From NCBI GenBank assembly GCA_963969495.1, contig OZ018330.1:45870394-45934393 (forward strand): a DNA stretch of 64,000 nucleotides, read 5' to 3'. The notes under the pieces were generated by a model, which was given only the letters and a program-made list of their open reading frames with translations, ran no database searches and had not been told where the DNA came from. This stretch comes from Ceratothoa steindachneri. Taxonomy: Eukaryota > Arthropoda > Malacostraca > Isopoda > Cymothoidae. The first letter of the stretch is position 1; each line of letters opens with the position of its first letter. The position numbers and the translations under genes are program-made. Below, piece after piece: positions 43,313 through 53,236 of the stretch.

Positions 43313-44549
43313 GAGGTATGCCTGTGTAGACTAGCTCGGCGCACATAGTCGTACACAAGCATGGGCAGACACCCGACCCAAAGGCCGCTTGAGATATGTT
43401 CTGGAGCGAGTAATAGAGAGTGCGATTTATGGTTGACCGGGTGCTGACTAATGGCTTGCCAAGTTGCAGTTCAAAGGATATATAAAGAACAAGCCCCTAA
43501 AATATAATTTCAAAATATATGATAAATGAAGCAATTTATATATATACACAAGGGGAGAAAAAATTACCTAATAAAGGTAGTTAAATTAATTATGTTGATT
43601 TATGATATGACAAAGGACAAGATAAAAGTTAACTCGAACGAGAGAAATTAATTACACTTTAGCGGGAAGTCAAATCGAAAGGTAAATTCCGTTGAGGATT
43701 AGCGAGGTAATCTGAGAATAACAATACAAGATCGCTTTACCTTCAAGCGCAGGTCTTCAAGAAGATACTTCTGGAAGTACTGACGAGGAGGACTCGAAGA
43801 TGGGGTTGGATTACTTCGTGATGAAGAATGAGATTTTCCTGCTCCAGAGAAACGTAATCTCAACTCGAGATAATTCTCCAGATCGGCAGGGAGTCAGTCT
43901 CGAAAGAACCGGAATCTTGAAGGGGTGGTAGAAATGAAAGGGCAACACAACTCTCCAGGAAGAAGGGGGCTCGATAGCTTTCCTCTGAACAAGGGCCAAA
44001 ACTTAACGAAGGTACATTTGCTGGCAAGATCTTCGACGAGGTACGACTCGAACACGGGTTACAGGGCTTCACGGGAAACAGACATGCAGTCTGAACGGAG
44101 GGAAGGGCGAGCTTTCAATCTTCTCGAGAAAAGGCGAGCTTCGGGTTAAATAGCCGGGTGGCTGGTCTGATAGGTAGCTTCAGGGCCTGGCCGTCTCTAG
44201 AGGGTTCTCGGTGCCAGTATAAGCAAACACACTTCGTGATAAGGTCCAGACGGTGAAACTTGCCTCGTGTTATGGGGGTAGGGTTAATGTAGCTGCCCTC
44301 GCGGGGGAATAGACATGCCTGGGAAGCATGGGGTAGAGATAGGAAGGCTGCGCACGGGGTTATCACAGGGGAGAGGGGGAGGAGTGGCGTTCGAAAGCAA
44401 ACACAGCTGCGACGGGTGATTCAGTGAGGTACTGATTCTTTCTCGGACTTTCTAAAATTCTCACGCTAGGCACACGTGGTCTTGAAAGAAGAAAGGGGCA
44501 TTTCCGAGGGGGCTTCCTTTCGGGCTGGTGCTTTGAGGGCATTCCCTCA
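42804..44549 (-). repeat. 5' LTR of the gmr1-like element
   Basis: The right end (44549, CA) is fixed by comparison with the 3' LTR (32718). The left end (42804, TG) is inferred from the TG beside the PBS candidate, giving 1,746 bp. About 550 bp (44001-44549) is confirmed by the partial 3' LTR. The interior carries a (TA)n tract and G and A runs. The uninterrupted copy of the LINE target (44321-44337) lies here. Divergence between LTRs in the shared part is substantial by eye, so the insertion is not recent. Confidence 0.7.
43237..43309. repeat. (TA)n microsatellite inside the 5' LTR
   Basis: Imperfect, then perfect TA alternation for about 70 bp. It makes long spurious Ile-Tyr ORFs. Confidence 0.95.
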
Positions 44550-44561
44550 TAGTGGGAAAAA

Positions 44562-45060
44562 TTTGACTTAAATAACTATTGGTGGCATGCTAGTTGTTTG
44601 TGTAGGAAGGGAATAGTTAGTTGTTTTTCAAATAATTAATAAGAGAGTTGAAGATTGTTGTTAGTTGAGTTTAGGGGTGAGTTTAAAAATGTATAAAGAC
44701 TCAAGAATATATAGATCATGACTTTCAGGACTAAAATCCAAAATAGAGAATTCAGCGTCTGAAATTTGTGAATTGCACGACAGGGAATGGTTTCAAGTGG
44801 AAGAAAATTCAGGCATAGTTAATGGTCTGTTAGTATAGTGGGAGAAACTTCGATGCTTACTAATCCTCAATCGGGGTTGGAGAGTAGTTTTAACCATGTG
44901 GCAGGCCTGGCAACCTGCACACAACAATTGATATATTAATGAGGACCGAAGCATTTTGGAGAGTTTTTCTTTATGGCTGAGAAAGGTTTTAATAGAAAGA
45001 TTGTTGATGGGAATAAAATGGAACTGACATTTCATTATATATTCTATTCTATCCTATTTC
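44562..45060 (-). pseudogene. Penelope-like element fragment: GIY-YIG domain and C-terminus
   Basis: An 80-codon minus-strand frame (45035-44793) carries LSKMLRSSLIYQLLCAGCQA, then HMVKTTLQPRLRISKH, a GIY-YIG-type block whose usual YVG is HMV here. After a stop, the same frame continues with FSPESHDLYILESLYIFKL (about 44700), the typical Penelope C-terminus. The RT part is absent. It abuts the right end of the LTR retrotransposon, so the LTR element may have inserted beside or into it. It is distinct in sequence from the copy at 9560-10860. Confidence 0.78.
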
Positions 45061-45061
45061 C

Positions 45062-45870
45062 TTGATCACCATCGATTCATTCATTGTTGGCTTTTATTGT
45101 AAAGTTGGCAAGAAGTTAGTAAAGTCTGACTCGCACGGAACTGCACAGTTTGCCGCAGGGGATGCTCACAACTTGTCCCCTATTCACGGACCCTCCAGCC
45201 CCAGCACCACGGACCCAACCCAGGAGCCCGCTAATGGGGAGATGATTGACTACGAAACCAAGAGAGTTCTTCCTAGAAAGAACGACAGTGGTAACGACAG
45301 TCAACGGTACCCTCAATGTAGACCTAATAATGCTCCTAGACACCCCGCTCTCGCTTCACCACGTGCAGATCATGGTTTTGGAGAGGCCGAAGGAAGCATT
45401 TAATAGTATCGTCCTGGAAGTCAACACTCCTCACGAAATCCTAGTCCAACGTACGGTCATCCTTCGAAGACTGGTCCCGATTTTCTCCGAGAATACTCCA
45501 CAAGAAATTCAGTCGTTGAAACGTTTATTAAATATATTAGCATTGCGAAAATATTCTTCAAGGAGATTAACATGGCCAGGAACGCCAAAGCCTAGGGACT
45601 TTTGTTATTCTACCTGATAGTAGCACCTTAGAACATATTGAAGAAAAGTACATCCCTCTGGATATTTATGTGATAGAGAGCCACCCTGACAGCGGAACAA
45701 GTGTGTTCGAACTGCGCTGATGTCGGTCACGAATGGAAAAGTTGCAAAAGCAGAACCCCAAAGTGTGTCAAGTGTAGAGGGGACCATAGGGCTTTAGGTA
45801 TGAAATGCAACATGCACATAGATGCACATGTTGCAACAAAACTCCCAGAACTTAATGGTTGATAGAAAGG
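45062..45870 (+). pseudogene. LINE ORF1 (gag-like) fragment with CCHC knuckles
   Basis: An N-terminal Ser/Pro/Thr-rich stretch (SPIHGPSSPSTTDPTQEPAN, 45062-45403) changes frame to a gag-like part with FLERTTVV and RPKEAFNSIVLEVN (45246-45617). After stops, two zinc knuckles follow at 45704-45806: CSNCADVGHEWKSC and CVKCRGDHRALGMKC. This layout is typical of Jockey/R1/I-group ORF1 proteins. No RT follows, because the next sequence is a minus-strand transposase. The family differs from N and C. Confidence 0.7.
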
Positions 45871-45929
45871 TAATGGTACATGTTATTCAAATGTATATTC
45901 ACACAAATCATAGAATATGGCTTATTTAC

Positions 45930-46990
45930 ATCTGGATTTGCAAATGATATCGTCCAAATGATGGCCTTAATTTCCGATACACATTTTTAACCAGTTTCCG
46001 AAGTTCAGTTGCACTTGCTCGGTCATTCCTGGCGGTATTGCTGTAATAGTCAGCTGATCAATGTTATTTGGTTGATGGTAGTAGACTGCAGCTTTCAAGG
46101 TAACCCATGGGAGCAAAAAAAATCACGGGGAGATTGGGCGGACTAGGAGGCCACCCATTGTCACCGCGTAATGAGATCATGTACCTTAGAAACTGGTTTC
46201 CAAAAACGTCCATTGATCTTCTTGCCGTCTAAGCAGCGGCTCCATTCTGTTAAAACCACATATCCATTTCCAAGTTTGTTGAATTTTGGTTTTAGAAAGT
46301 TGTGTAGATCCTCGACATAACAATCGGAAGTCACTGGAACCGTTCGACTTCCCTCATCCAAAAAGTAAGAACTCCAATACCAAAATCTACAACACAGTAC
46401 CGAACAGTAACACGTTGGTTGTATAAAAGTCGTTCATGGAGCTGTTGAGGGTTTTGTTTCGTCCAATAACCAAACTTTGCTCACTAACGTAACGAGACAA
46501 ATGAAAGTGAGTTTCGTCACTTGTGAGCAGTACATCGTTTGCCGAAAGATTTAGAAGGGCATCCTCACAACAAGTCTTGCGGTTGCCCTCATCACGTTAA
46601 TTTAATTCCTGATCAACCATCGTTTTATATGGATGGAAGTTGAGATCTGTGTCCCGAATTCTCCTTTTACAATCCCAAAGCAGAAGCATGTTTATGGGTT
46701 GAACGTTTCGGAGATTGAGTAATGTACTGTCTCACAGCATGAGCATTCTCTGGCGCCCGAACACTCCGAGGTCTTCGAAATGGGATTCTTTTTAATGCTG
46801 AAACTGTGGTCCTGGAATTTCTAACCCATAGTAATAACTATAGTTTTCCACCAGATAATGCTCTGTTTTGACCGAGCGCAAAGTGCTTAGGAAAAGCTCT
46901 CTGTGTCGCGATTACCGATTAGCTGTTTCTGATAAACGCCTCAAAAACGAATACACGGTATTCATCCGCCTAATACATTATGCCAACTAA
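45930..46990 (-). pseudogene. IS630/mariner-type transposase, heavily decayed
   Basis: Minus-strand frames read in order: a helix-turn-helix region near 46790-46700 (PISKTSECSGARE, SISETFNP), DETHFHLSRYVSEQSL near 46500 (with the first catalytic Asp), an open piece 46361-46161 (RTVPVTSDCYVEDLHNFLKP, the strand before the second Asp), then NGA-TARRSM-like and ISLRGDNGWPP sequence near 46170, and a C-terminus with GHHLDDIICK near 45950. This order matches a DDE transposase family widespread in arthropods. Stops and shifts occur throughout. The terminal repeats were not located. Confidence 0.75.
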
Positions 46991-47528
46991 AATCGCAAGG
47001 AATTAGCTGCAGGAAAGCAAGCCCCACAACACCCTTATACACACTTCTATGGTTCGAACAATGACGGCACGAAATCTGGGAGTTTTTTGGCCTGACTCTA
47101 AATTAATGAGAATAAAGAGTTCCTATTGAAAAAGTAATACTTCTGTCTGATTTGGGGATTGGATATTATACATCTGTGTAAGAATAATCGCCGGATAAAA
47201 AGGTTTGTGTCATTTTGGGTAATGATATTATTTCAAGGAAAACAGTCGTCCCAAGTCCTGCCGCCATAAACGAACCCTTATCGAATGATTACACGGAAAT
47301 AAATGGAAAAGAAATATGGATATATTCCTTGTTTGTGCGGCAACCAGGTCGAAGGAAAAGGGATGGGGATAGGATTAGAGGCCAATAGTTTTGTGAGGGA
47401 AAAACTCTGTTTCTCCCCTTGCCGAGGAGAAACAGAGTAGATGCTTATCAACGATATTTTTGTTTACTGTTTACTTTTTAGTTTTGTTTGCATCTACGCG
47501 TTTCTTATGAATAGGATACATTTGATTA
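46991..47528. other. No recognised gene
   Basis: I see no coding or repeat structure I can support, apart from short low-information ORFs. Confidence 0.45.
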
Positions 47529-47580
47529 CGGCGACATATGCCCTTGGTGGGATCCGCCAGATGGGCGCCTTTATATGGGG
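47529..47580 (+). mobile_element. LINE-type 3' tail remnant
   Basis: CGGCGACATATGCCC and CCAGATGGGCGCC at this site parallel the family N 3' end at 25959-26000 (CGGCGACTTACGCCC, CCAGATGGGCTCT), including the GCCC hairpin position. The rest of the unit is not recognisable, so this may be a short remnant of a related LINE or a SINE that borrows its tail. Confidence 0.4.
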
Positions 47581-48514
47581 GAAGAGATCGTCCTTTGCAT
47601 GAGTTATCGTTGGAAGGGATGAGACGAGTTCGAATTTAGAAGAGAGTAGCAAAAATATTGCCACCCTCCACATTTAGAGGGTGTAGAAGCTACATTTAAA
47701 GAAGTGGGTGATGAAAGCAATGCCTCACGGAGGATGTAGTGGAGTTTGAAGTCCTGGAGGCCTAGAATGTATTGAAAAAAAATGTCCAATTTTGATGTAG
47801 ACGCGGTTAGTATAGAAATGAGTAATCATCTTCAGACTGCATCGGGCACACCTGGAAAACACTTCATCCACCTCAACCGAGGGATGAAGAGCGTGGATGA
47901 TGAGGATGGTTGTAACCCGGAGAACCAAGTTCTTTATCAATTAAACAAAGGTAAGAATTGGAATGGGTTTCCACAAAAGAGGAAATTAGGCTCTTCCTCC
48001 TAAAAAGGCTCATTCTATCGAGTTAGGTCGTTGGAAAAGATCCCTACATAGGTTGGGTTTCTCAAATAGACCGTCACTGATCAGGAAACATACATGATTC
48101 GCTGCAAAAGGTACTTGTGCTACTCGCCCACTAGAGAGCTTGAGGCAAAGTATGAAACATGCAATTCATATCATCGTGAAAGACTTGGAGCTTTAGATCG
48201 CTTTCATTCATCTTGATAAAAGTAGAGATTATTTATTGTTTACAGTGAAGGATATGTATGGTGGAAGTACTTATTTCATACTTTTTATGCTAATATATAT
48301 GGACTCGATCTGAGGGTTCCGTGTGTTGTAAAAGCTTAAATTGGCCCTGAAAAGTATTTAATAGCAAACCCGATAAAGGGAAGAAAATGATTATTCGTCA
48401 GGTTTATTTGCAAAAGAATTGTTTTTAATAGAAATGAGAGCATAATTATTGTTAACTTAGTGCAAATCTGCTTATGGACATCTTTGGTGATGCTGTGCAT
48501 TGGGTTGTAGTAGT
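47581..48514. other. Unassigned; one 73-codon ORF
   Basis: The plus-strand ORF 47782-48003 (MSNFDVDAVSIEMSNHLQTA...) has no motif I recognise. It could be the start of another LINE ORF1, but nothing supports this firmly. The rest is non-coding. Confidence 0.35.
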
Positions 48515-49003
48515 AGTGGTTCGCCAACCTGCCTTTATCCAGGCGGATCCCGACCAGGAAATGAAATAAACAAAGGTCAGTATGAAAATCGATGGCGAGC
48601 CCGAGGGCGCCAGCGGCTGGTCCTTGTTAGGGAGACGTTTGAGGAAGTATTATGTTTTTGACACCAAAACAACGTTCAGGTGGAATCTTCGTCTCCCCGG
48701 GGCAGAGGGACCTGTTCCGTGTCAGAGGTATGTGGATATAGATACCAATCGGAAGGATTCCTTGGAACAGAGGGATTGTCTTATGCTGCAAAGACGGGAG
48801 AGGAAAGAAAGCAGTGTTATAATTGGCTATGTGTGTGATGTGAAGTGTGAGATCCATCCACCCCAGTAAAGGACTGAGCACAACACGTCCACCAAATGGT
48901 AGCCAGATCTCTACGTGCTCTGAGGTTTGTGTCCGTTCTTGCTAGGATCTGACCTAGTACTACGACATTGGGAGACCAATGCCGTATCCACTCGGCTAGC
49001 AAG
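48515..49003 (-). mobile_element. tRNA-headed SINE candidate
   Basis: On the minus strand, 49003-48938 reads as a degenerate tRNA: 8-bp acceptor arms (CTTGCTAG and CTAGCAAG), a good A box (TAGCCGAGTGG), an anticodon-like stem (CATTG/CAATG), and a shortened B box (GGTCAGATCC). A non-coding body of about 400 bp follows, then a GGGATCCGCC-containing tail and (CTA)n near 48505-48520. A Pol III promoter plus microsatellite tail is the SINE plan. The shared GGGATCCGCC with 47552 hints at a common tail. No second copy is in the window to confirm the ends. Confidence 0.5.
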
Positions 49004-50059
49004 ACTATGCATTGGTTTGTGAGGGACTTTAGCCCTATGACAATGTTGAAGTACTGAGAGTTGCATCAAATTTGGGGGAATAGATTGCATACAAGCCCCT
49101 CGGCACTCACTGCGAGGTGATTGCGCCAACAAATTTAGGGAAAGAAGGATTCGAGTTAACTGTAGACATCTTCGATTACCTCCCCAAAACGGATCTTTCG
49201 CAGACCAGCCGACCCCTTGTCCCTACCCCTTGTGGATCCTGCCAAGGAAGGGAAAGCCGGGGCGTCCTTGGCGGTAACCAAAGTGGTGGTCCAGCGCGTG
49301 ACTATAGAGGGAAAAAGAGGAAGCCGAAAGCGAACAAAACGCGGACTCGCAGTTCCGGGTCGAGGCTGCTCCTCATTGACGCAAGAGCCTTCAGGAAGTA
49401 CAAGACCCCGCGGAAGGAGGTCAAGGGCTCTTGGCAACCGACTTCGTATGTCGTAAGCCTATTGTTATCAAGCAGGAGAAGGTCCCCATTCGTCCCGGAA
49501 ACCCACGCCCCAGTGGGAACAAAGAATCACAGGAGGACGTCCTACGCGTGTCGCAAATTTATGCAACATTTTAATTACCTAATGATTTCACTAAGACAAA
49601 CTAACCGTCACTTTTCCCTTTTACGATAGGGGGAGAAGGAAAGTTTCGGTGGGCCTTCCATTTTTTTGTTATTCTTTGTATCATTCGGTTGTCTACGCTC
49701 TAGTATTAACGATTTATTCTGTACCTGGTACTCGTATATTATATTCGCTTCAAGTTATTCATTCTACTCTTGTCGGTTATGTAGCCGCGGTCCCATTCTA
49801 AACGCTTTTAGAGGCGACTATTCCGGTTTTATTAAATTGCGTGGAGAGCAGTTTTAATTTAGGAGATTGTATTAAGTCCTCAATCAACCTAGCATTGGAA
49901 GGGAGTGTAGACTGTATATATATAGTTAGGTGTAAATATAATGTTAAAGAAATTGAGCTCCTCCTTCTCCCACAAAGGCTTCTAATTTCACTGCATGAGG
50001 GCGGGGTGGTTGTGCAGTTTTTGAAAAAAAAGCTCCTACATGGTGCCCAGACCCGGGAA
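49004..50059. other. Unassigned; 170-codon basic ORF
   Basis: The plus-strand ORF 49117-49629 encodes a Lys/Arg/Ser-rich product (RGKKRKPKANKTRTRSSGSR) with no domain I recognise. It could be a LINE ORF1 remnant or chance. Overlapping frames (49217-49456) are equally basic, so composition explains much of it. I see no exon structure supporting a host gene. Confidence 0.35.
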
Positions 50060-50069
50060 TACTAAATCA

Positions 50070-50736
50070 AATATGAGTTTTGTTAAAACTAGAAGGGGAC
50101 ATAGGGCTCTAGTTACCCATCTTATTAAATCTATATATTCTTGGTTCTTGACAAGGCTCTGGATTGCGACACTTTGTATTCCCAGATAGAGGAATTAAAA
50201 TTCCATTTTGCCAAACTTTATCTTTAGATGAACTTATATTAAAAGAACTTGATGAAAATAATTTGGAAAAAGAAATCATAAGACTTTTACTCGTAATATT
50301 GAGATTAGGTGGGGAATCTATAAAGGCGAAAAATGTTTGAAGAACTTAAACGAAGTTTAAGCCCTCTAAGGTTTCTAACTCGCCGATCGAAATTAAGTTG
50401 CCTAAACCTAACCTACCAATATTTTCAGGAGACAAATCCCCATTGGACAAACTTACACCATTTATTCCATAATATTCCTTGAAAGAAGAAATTAAATTGT
50501 TACAGCATAAGTGCAAGCAATTCGCATGGGAAAAAAACCTTTAGTCCCAAACTAAAAAACAAATTTCAACGTTTAAAGTTCCCGGGCAAAAGCTAACTCA
50601 AGGTAATAGGTCGAATAAGGTTACTGTGGTACCACAAAACTTTCCTCCCACAAAAGGTGCACACTGTAACAATCCGCATAAAGTATATGCATGTCTGAAA
50701 TATGTTTATCCTTCTGATAAACTAAATCAGGTAAAT
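50070..50736 (+). pseudogene. BEL/Pao gag, N-terminal part
   Basis: The frames contain DCDTLYSQIEELKFHFAKL and LDENNLEKEI-type sequence (50160-50310), then KLPKPNLPIFSGDKSPLDKL (50400-50450), the gag motif found before the capsid in BEL/Pao, and HCNNPHKVYACLKYVYPSDK just before 50736. Stops are frequent. The next expected element, the zinc knuckle, lies beyond the inserted DNA at 52351. Confidence 0.7.
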
Positions 50737-51507
50737 GGAGATGACGATAGCGCCGCCAGCTTTTAGGTTATTTCCCGCCAAAATGATAATTTTTAGGGTA
50801 ATTTCTAAATTGGAACTTCGCCCCTTATACCCCTTTAATTTTAGGGGTTGCCCCCACCCCTTGCTATTTTAAAATAAACTTGTAGTATTCATAATTCGAA
50901 AGCCGAGCATTAGATTCGAATTCAAAGACGATTGCCATTTATCGTTAGGCCTCTAGTTTTTATACCGTGTTTCTGACTACGGACATATAAGCCTTATCTC
51001 AACATCTTTTCTGACCGGACCCCAAGATAGACCGTGTTTCTTAGCCCTATAATTTAGCAAAAAATATAACTATTTCGTTTCCTTACCTTGCCAGATTAAA
51101 CACGTTTATCGCACCGAAATTTGCCTGAATTCTTTAATTTTAGAATACTGTCACACTTAGGATAGTTATATATATTCTATACCACCGTGAACAACTAAAG
51201 GTAATACTTCAGATTAGGGGCACACGGTAGGTGGTGCTGTTAGTAGGCTACAATTTTGGGCTACAATATATCTCTTATGACGTCAGACGGTAGCTTCAGA
51301 TGTGACCAATCGCGGCGTTATATTTTTATGTTGCTTTGGGGATTTGTAACTTTTAGTCTGTATTATTTACTAAATATCTGCGGCTCTGCTCGTTTATAGT
51401 TTTTTTCTAAGTTAGGTAAGGTTTCTTGATGTCTTTTATTGTTGTTTTTTTTCGTATTGTTTGTTTTGCAGCGAACGATAACAGCTTCTTACTGGCAACG
51501 TCGTAGC

Positions 51508-51516
51508 TATAAATAG
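51508..51516 (+). promoter_or_regulatory. TATA box inside the TIR element
   Basis: CTATAAATAG lies 39 bp before the ATG at 51547. Its spacing puts a start site near 51538-51542, giving a very short leader. No other core element is clear. Confidence 0.5.
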
Positions 51517-51546
51517 AACCTGCTGAGCATTTGTTTCTGTTTCGTT

Positions 51547-51690
51547 ATGGCTTTTTCGTGCTCTAGTTGTGCTTCTTCGACATTCGAATTTGGGTTTATT
51601 TTGCATGACCGGGAAAAACTTTTAGATTCTTTAAAGGGGCATAAACTAATCAAGAAACATATAAAAGTAAGTATTATTTGTCATTAGGTT
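51547..51690 (+). CDS. Short ORF / putative first exon of a transposase
   Basis: The ATG at 51547 opens MAFSCSSCASSTFEFGFILH and continues to ...LIKKHIK. AA-GTAAGT at 51665-51672 is a good splice donor, and reading through it gives only seven more codons to a stop. The CxxC start could be half of a zinc-binding motif completed by a later exon. I do not recognise the family. If the donor is used, the acceptor and the remaining exons have been deleted from this copy. Confidence 0.4.
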
Positions 51691-52350
51691 AAGTTTTTCT
51701 GCCAGTAAAAAGCTGTTGGGGGTAAAAAACAGTAAATTACTGCGGAGGGACCACTCTGCGATGATCCTGAAATTTATACCAAAAAAATATAACGCCGTAA
51801 TTGTTCCCATCTGATGCTACCGTCTGACGTCATAAGGCATATATTGTAGCCATAAATTGTAGCCTATAAACAGCGCCACCTACCGTGCGCTCCGAAACTG
51901 CGCTCCAACTAAAAATGCCACTCTAGACTCGAGATAACACAAAACTTTTGAGATTGAGATCGCACTCTCCTTCACACACAGGCCATATTAAACAAATGAG
52001 GCCGAATATAATTAATTTGAACACAATCGCCCGTATAAAATGCATTGTGGATCTAGGCCTATCTGCCTTGTGATTGGTCAAAAATGATGTCATGCGAGGT
52101 TGCGCATGCGTCAGTGGGTCGCTGGCAGTTGACCAAGTCGGATGAGGAAGGAAGACATATTATGAAGACGGTGTAAAGAGCTCTTTGAACTTAGAAAATG
52201 TAACAAAGTATCGATAAACTTCATTTCGTCAGAATTGCATAAAAATAGGTATTCCTATGCAATTTAATGAGCTGAATAACATTTCTTCAATAACTTTTGT
52301 TGATTAGAAGGCTCTAAAACCCTGGGAATGATGGCGCTATCGTCGTCTCA

Positions 52351-52500
52351 TAGGTTGAAATTATGTACGAATTGTTTACGGTTGAATCACTACAATAATC
52401 AGTGTAAGTTTGGATGTATGAGATGTAAAAAAAAAGACACCATAAAAGTTTGTGTCTTTCCTTATATGAGGATAAGGAAAGACACAAACTCTCTCTGACT
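52351..52500 (+). pseudogene. BEL/Pao gag zinc knuckle
   Basis: LCTNCLRLNHYNNQCKFGC followed by MRCKKKD (52365-52440) is the C-x2-C-x4-H-x4-C knuckle plus second cysteine cluster of BEL/Pao Gag. It continues the reading interrupted at 50736. A perfect hairpin (52447-52490) lies directly after it. Confidence 0.75.
52447..52490. repeat. Perfect 19-bp hairpin
   Basis: AGTTTGTGTCTTTCCTTAT (52447-52465) and its exact reverse complement (52472-52490) are separated by six bases (ATGAGG). A single-step fold-back during replication or repair would produce this. Confidence 0.9.
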
Positions 52501-52613
52501 AGAGTAAGTTGAACTTGAACAAATTAACTTAACGTTCGGTTTGATAACCAGGGACTAGCTCGAGGATGAGCTGCTTCTTAGCCCCTTAAGGTAGCCATGC
52601 CTCTCTTGCAGAG

Positions 52614-52785
52614 GACTTCGTAGTTTGACGACCCAAGTATTCCACCTGTCCGTCTCGGTAGCCCGATCTTAATATGGCGACTTCGTCACCTAGCGACTGA
52701 CGTATTCTACCTATCCAGTCTCGGCAGCCCGGATTCTTAATCCGGGGACTTCGTCACCTGGAGACTGACGTATTCTACCTCGATT
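52614..52785. repeat. Tandem repeat, ~66 bp x 2.6
   Basis: Units start at 52614, 52679 and 52747 with GACTTCGT and share GACTGACGTATTCTACCT and TCTCGG-AGCCCG. The third is partial. The surrounding 52500-53230 has no coding match and separates gag and pol of the BEL/Pao element, so it may be a further insertion. Confidence 0.8.
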
Positions 52786-53236
52786 TTACTCAGTGTTTCT
52801 TATTTATTTCTCATCACCCCACTGGGGAAGGGGTAAGAGGAAGAGGGGGGGGGGGCTTGGAGACGGGCCCAGGAGGGTTCTTATTCCAAACGGTTTTTCC
52901 CACAAGTCTTACATCGGCTTTTCGTTAGCCTTCGAACTTGAGAGAAACGCGTATCCAATTTCTTACTTGAGGGGACATTGAATCTGACTCTCGTAGGGGA
53001 GATCTTGCATTTTAACCTTTAGGTCTTTCATAGCGACGAGTGGCACGGCACTGTGGTTACGCGCTTGACCCCACGGTGCCGGGGCCGGATGTCTTTGCGG
53101 TAATCACCTCGTGTCTCCACTGAGAGAGAACGGAAGAGTGACGATTCTCCTACAGGGAAGATGCAACTTACTTAAATTCTGTGTGTGTTATGCCTGTCGG
53201 TACTTTACCTCCCACTAATGAAACCTAATTTCCTAT

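Larger units (their letters stand above)
26020..44549 (-). mobile_element. Ty3/gypsy-type LTR retrotransposon, gmr1-like order, with nested insertions
   Basis: Reading down from 44549: 5' LTR (42804-44549), primer-binding-site candidate (42785-42802), gag, protease, integrase, reverse transcriptase, RNase H (to 33243), polypurine tract (32721-32733), and 3' LTR (32718 down to 26020, truncated by the family N LINE). Three foreign pieces interrupt it: an I-group LINE in the 3' LTR, about 1 kb in the integrase, and a CR1-like LINE in gag. Integrase precedes RT. That is the Ty1/copia order, but the RT and integrase are Ty3/gypsy-like; this mix defines the gmr1 lineage. Catalytic residues are mutated and stops are common, so the element is dead. 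No envelope gene is seen. Confidence 0.85.
51210..51900 (+). mobile_element. 691-bp TIR element with ~120-bp inverted ends, promoter and first exon
   Basis: The arms 51210-51331 and 51779-51900 are reverse complements. Shared landmarks are CACGGTAGGTGG, GGCTACAATTT, TATGACGTCAGACGGTAGC and CGGCGTTATATTTTT. Divergence is small (roughly 15 percent). Inside are a TATA box and a short open frame ending at a splice-donor-like GTAAGT. This looks like an internally deleted derivative of a larger transposon that keeps its promoter and first exon. The family and target duplication could not be identified. Confidence 0.75.
50737..52350. mobile_element. TIR element of ~1.6 kb splitting BEL gag
   Basis: The inverted ends GAGATGACGATAGCGCC (50738-50754) and its reverse complement GGCGCTATCGTCGTCTC (52333-52349) match in 16 of 17 bases; over 21 bp the match is 18. 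BEL gag coding is continuous on each side. No transposase is visible inside. A second TIR element is nested within (51210-51900). The family is not recognised, and the target duplication is unclear (AGGT lies near both ends). It is a non-autonomous DNA transposon candidate. Confidence 0.7.

Noticed and set aside
48938..49003. Possible functional tRNA gene on the minus strand
   Set aside because: The T arm is shortened and overlaps the acceptor strand, and the anticodon loop is not seven bases. It fits a SINE head or pseudogene better.
49117..49629. A 170-codon basic ORF as a host gene
   Set aside because: No domain, no intron signals that join to other exons, and overlapping frames are just as basic. 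Kept only as unassigned.
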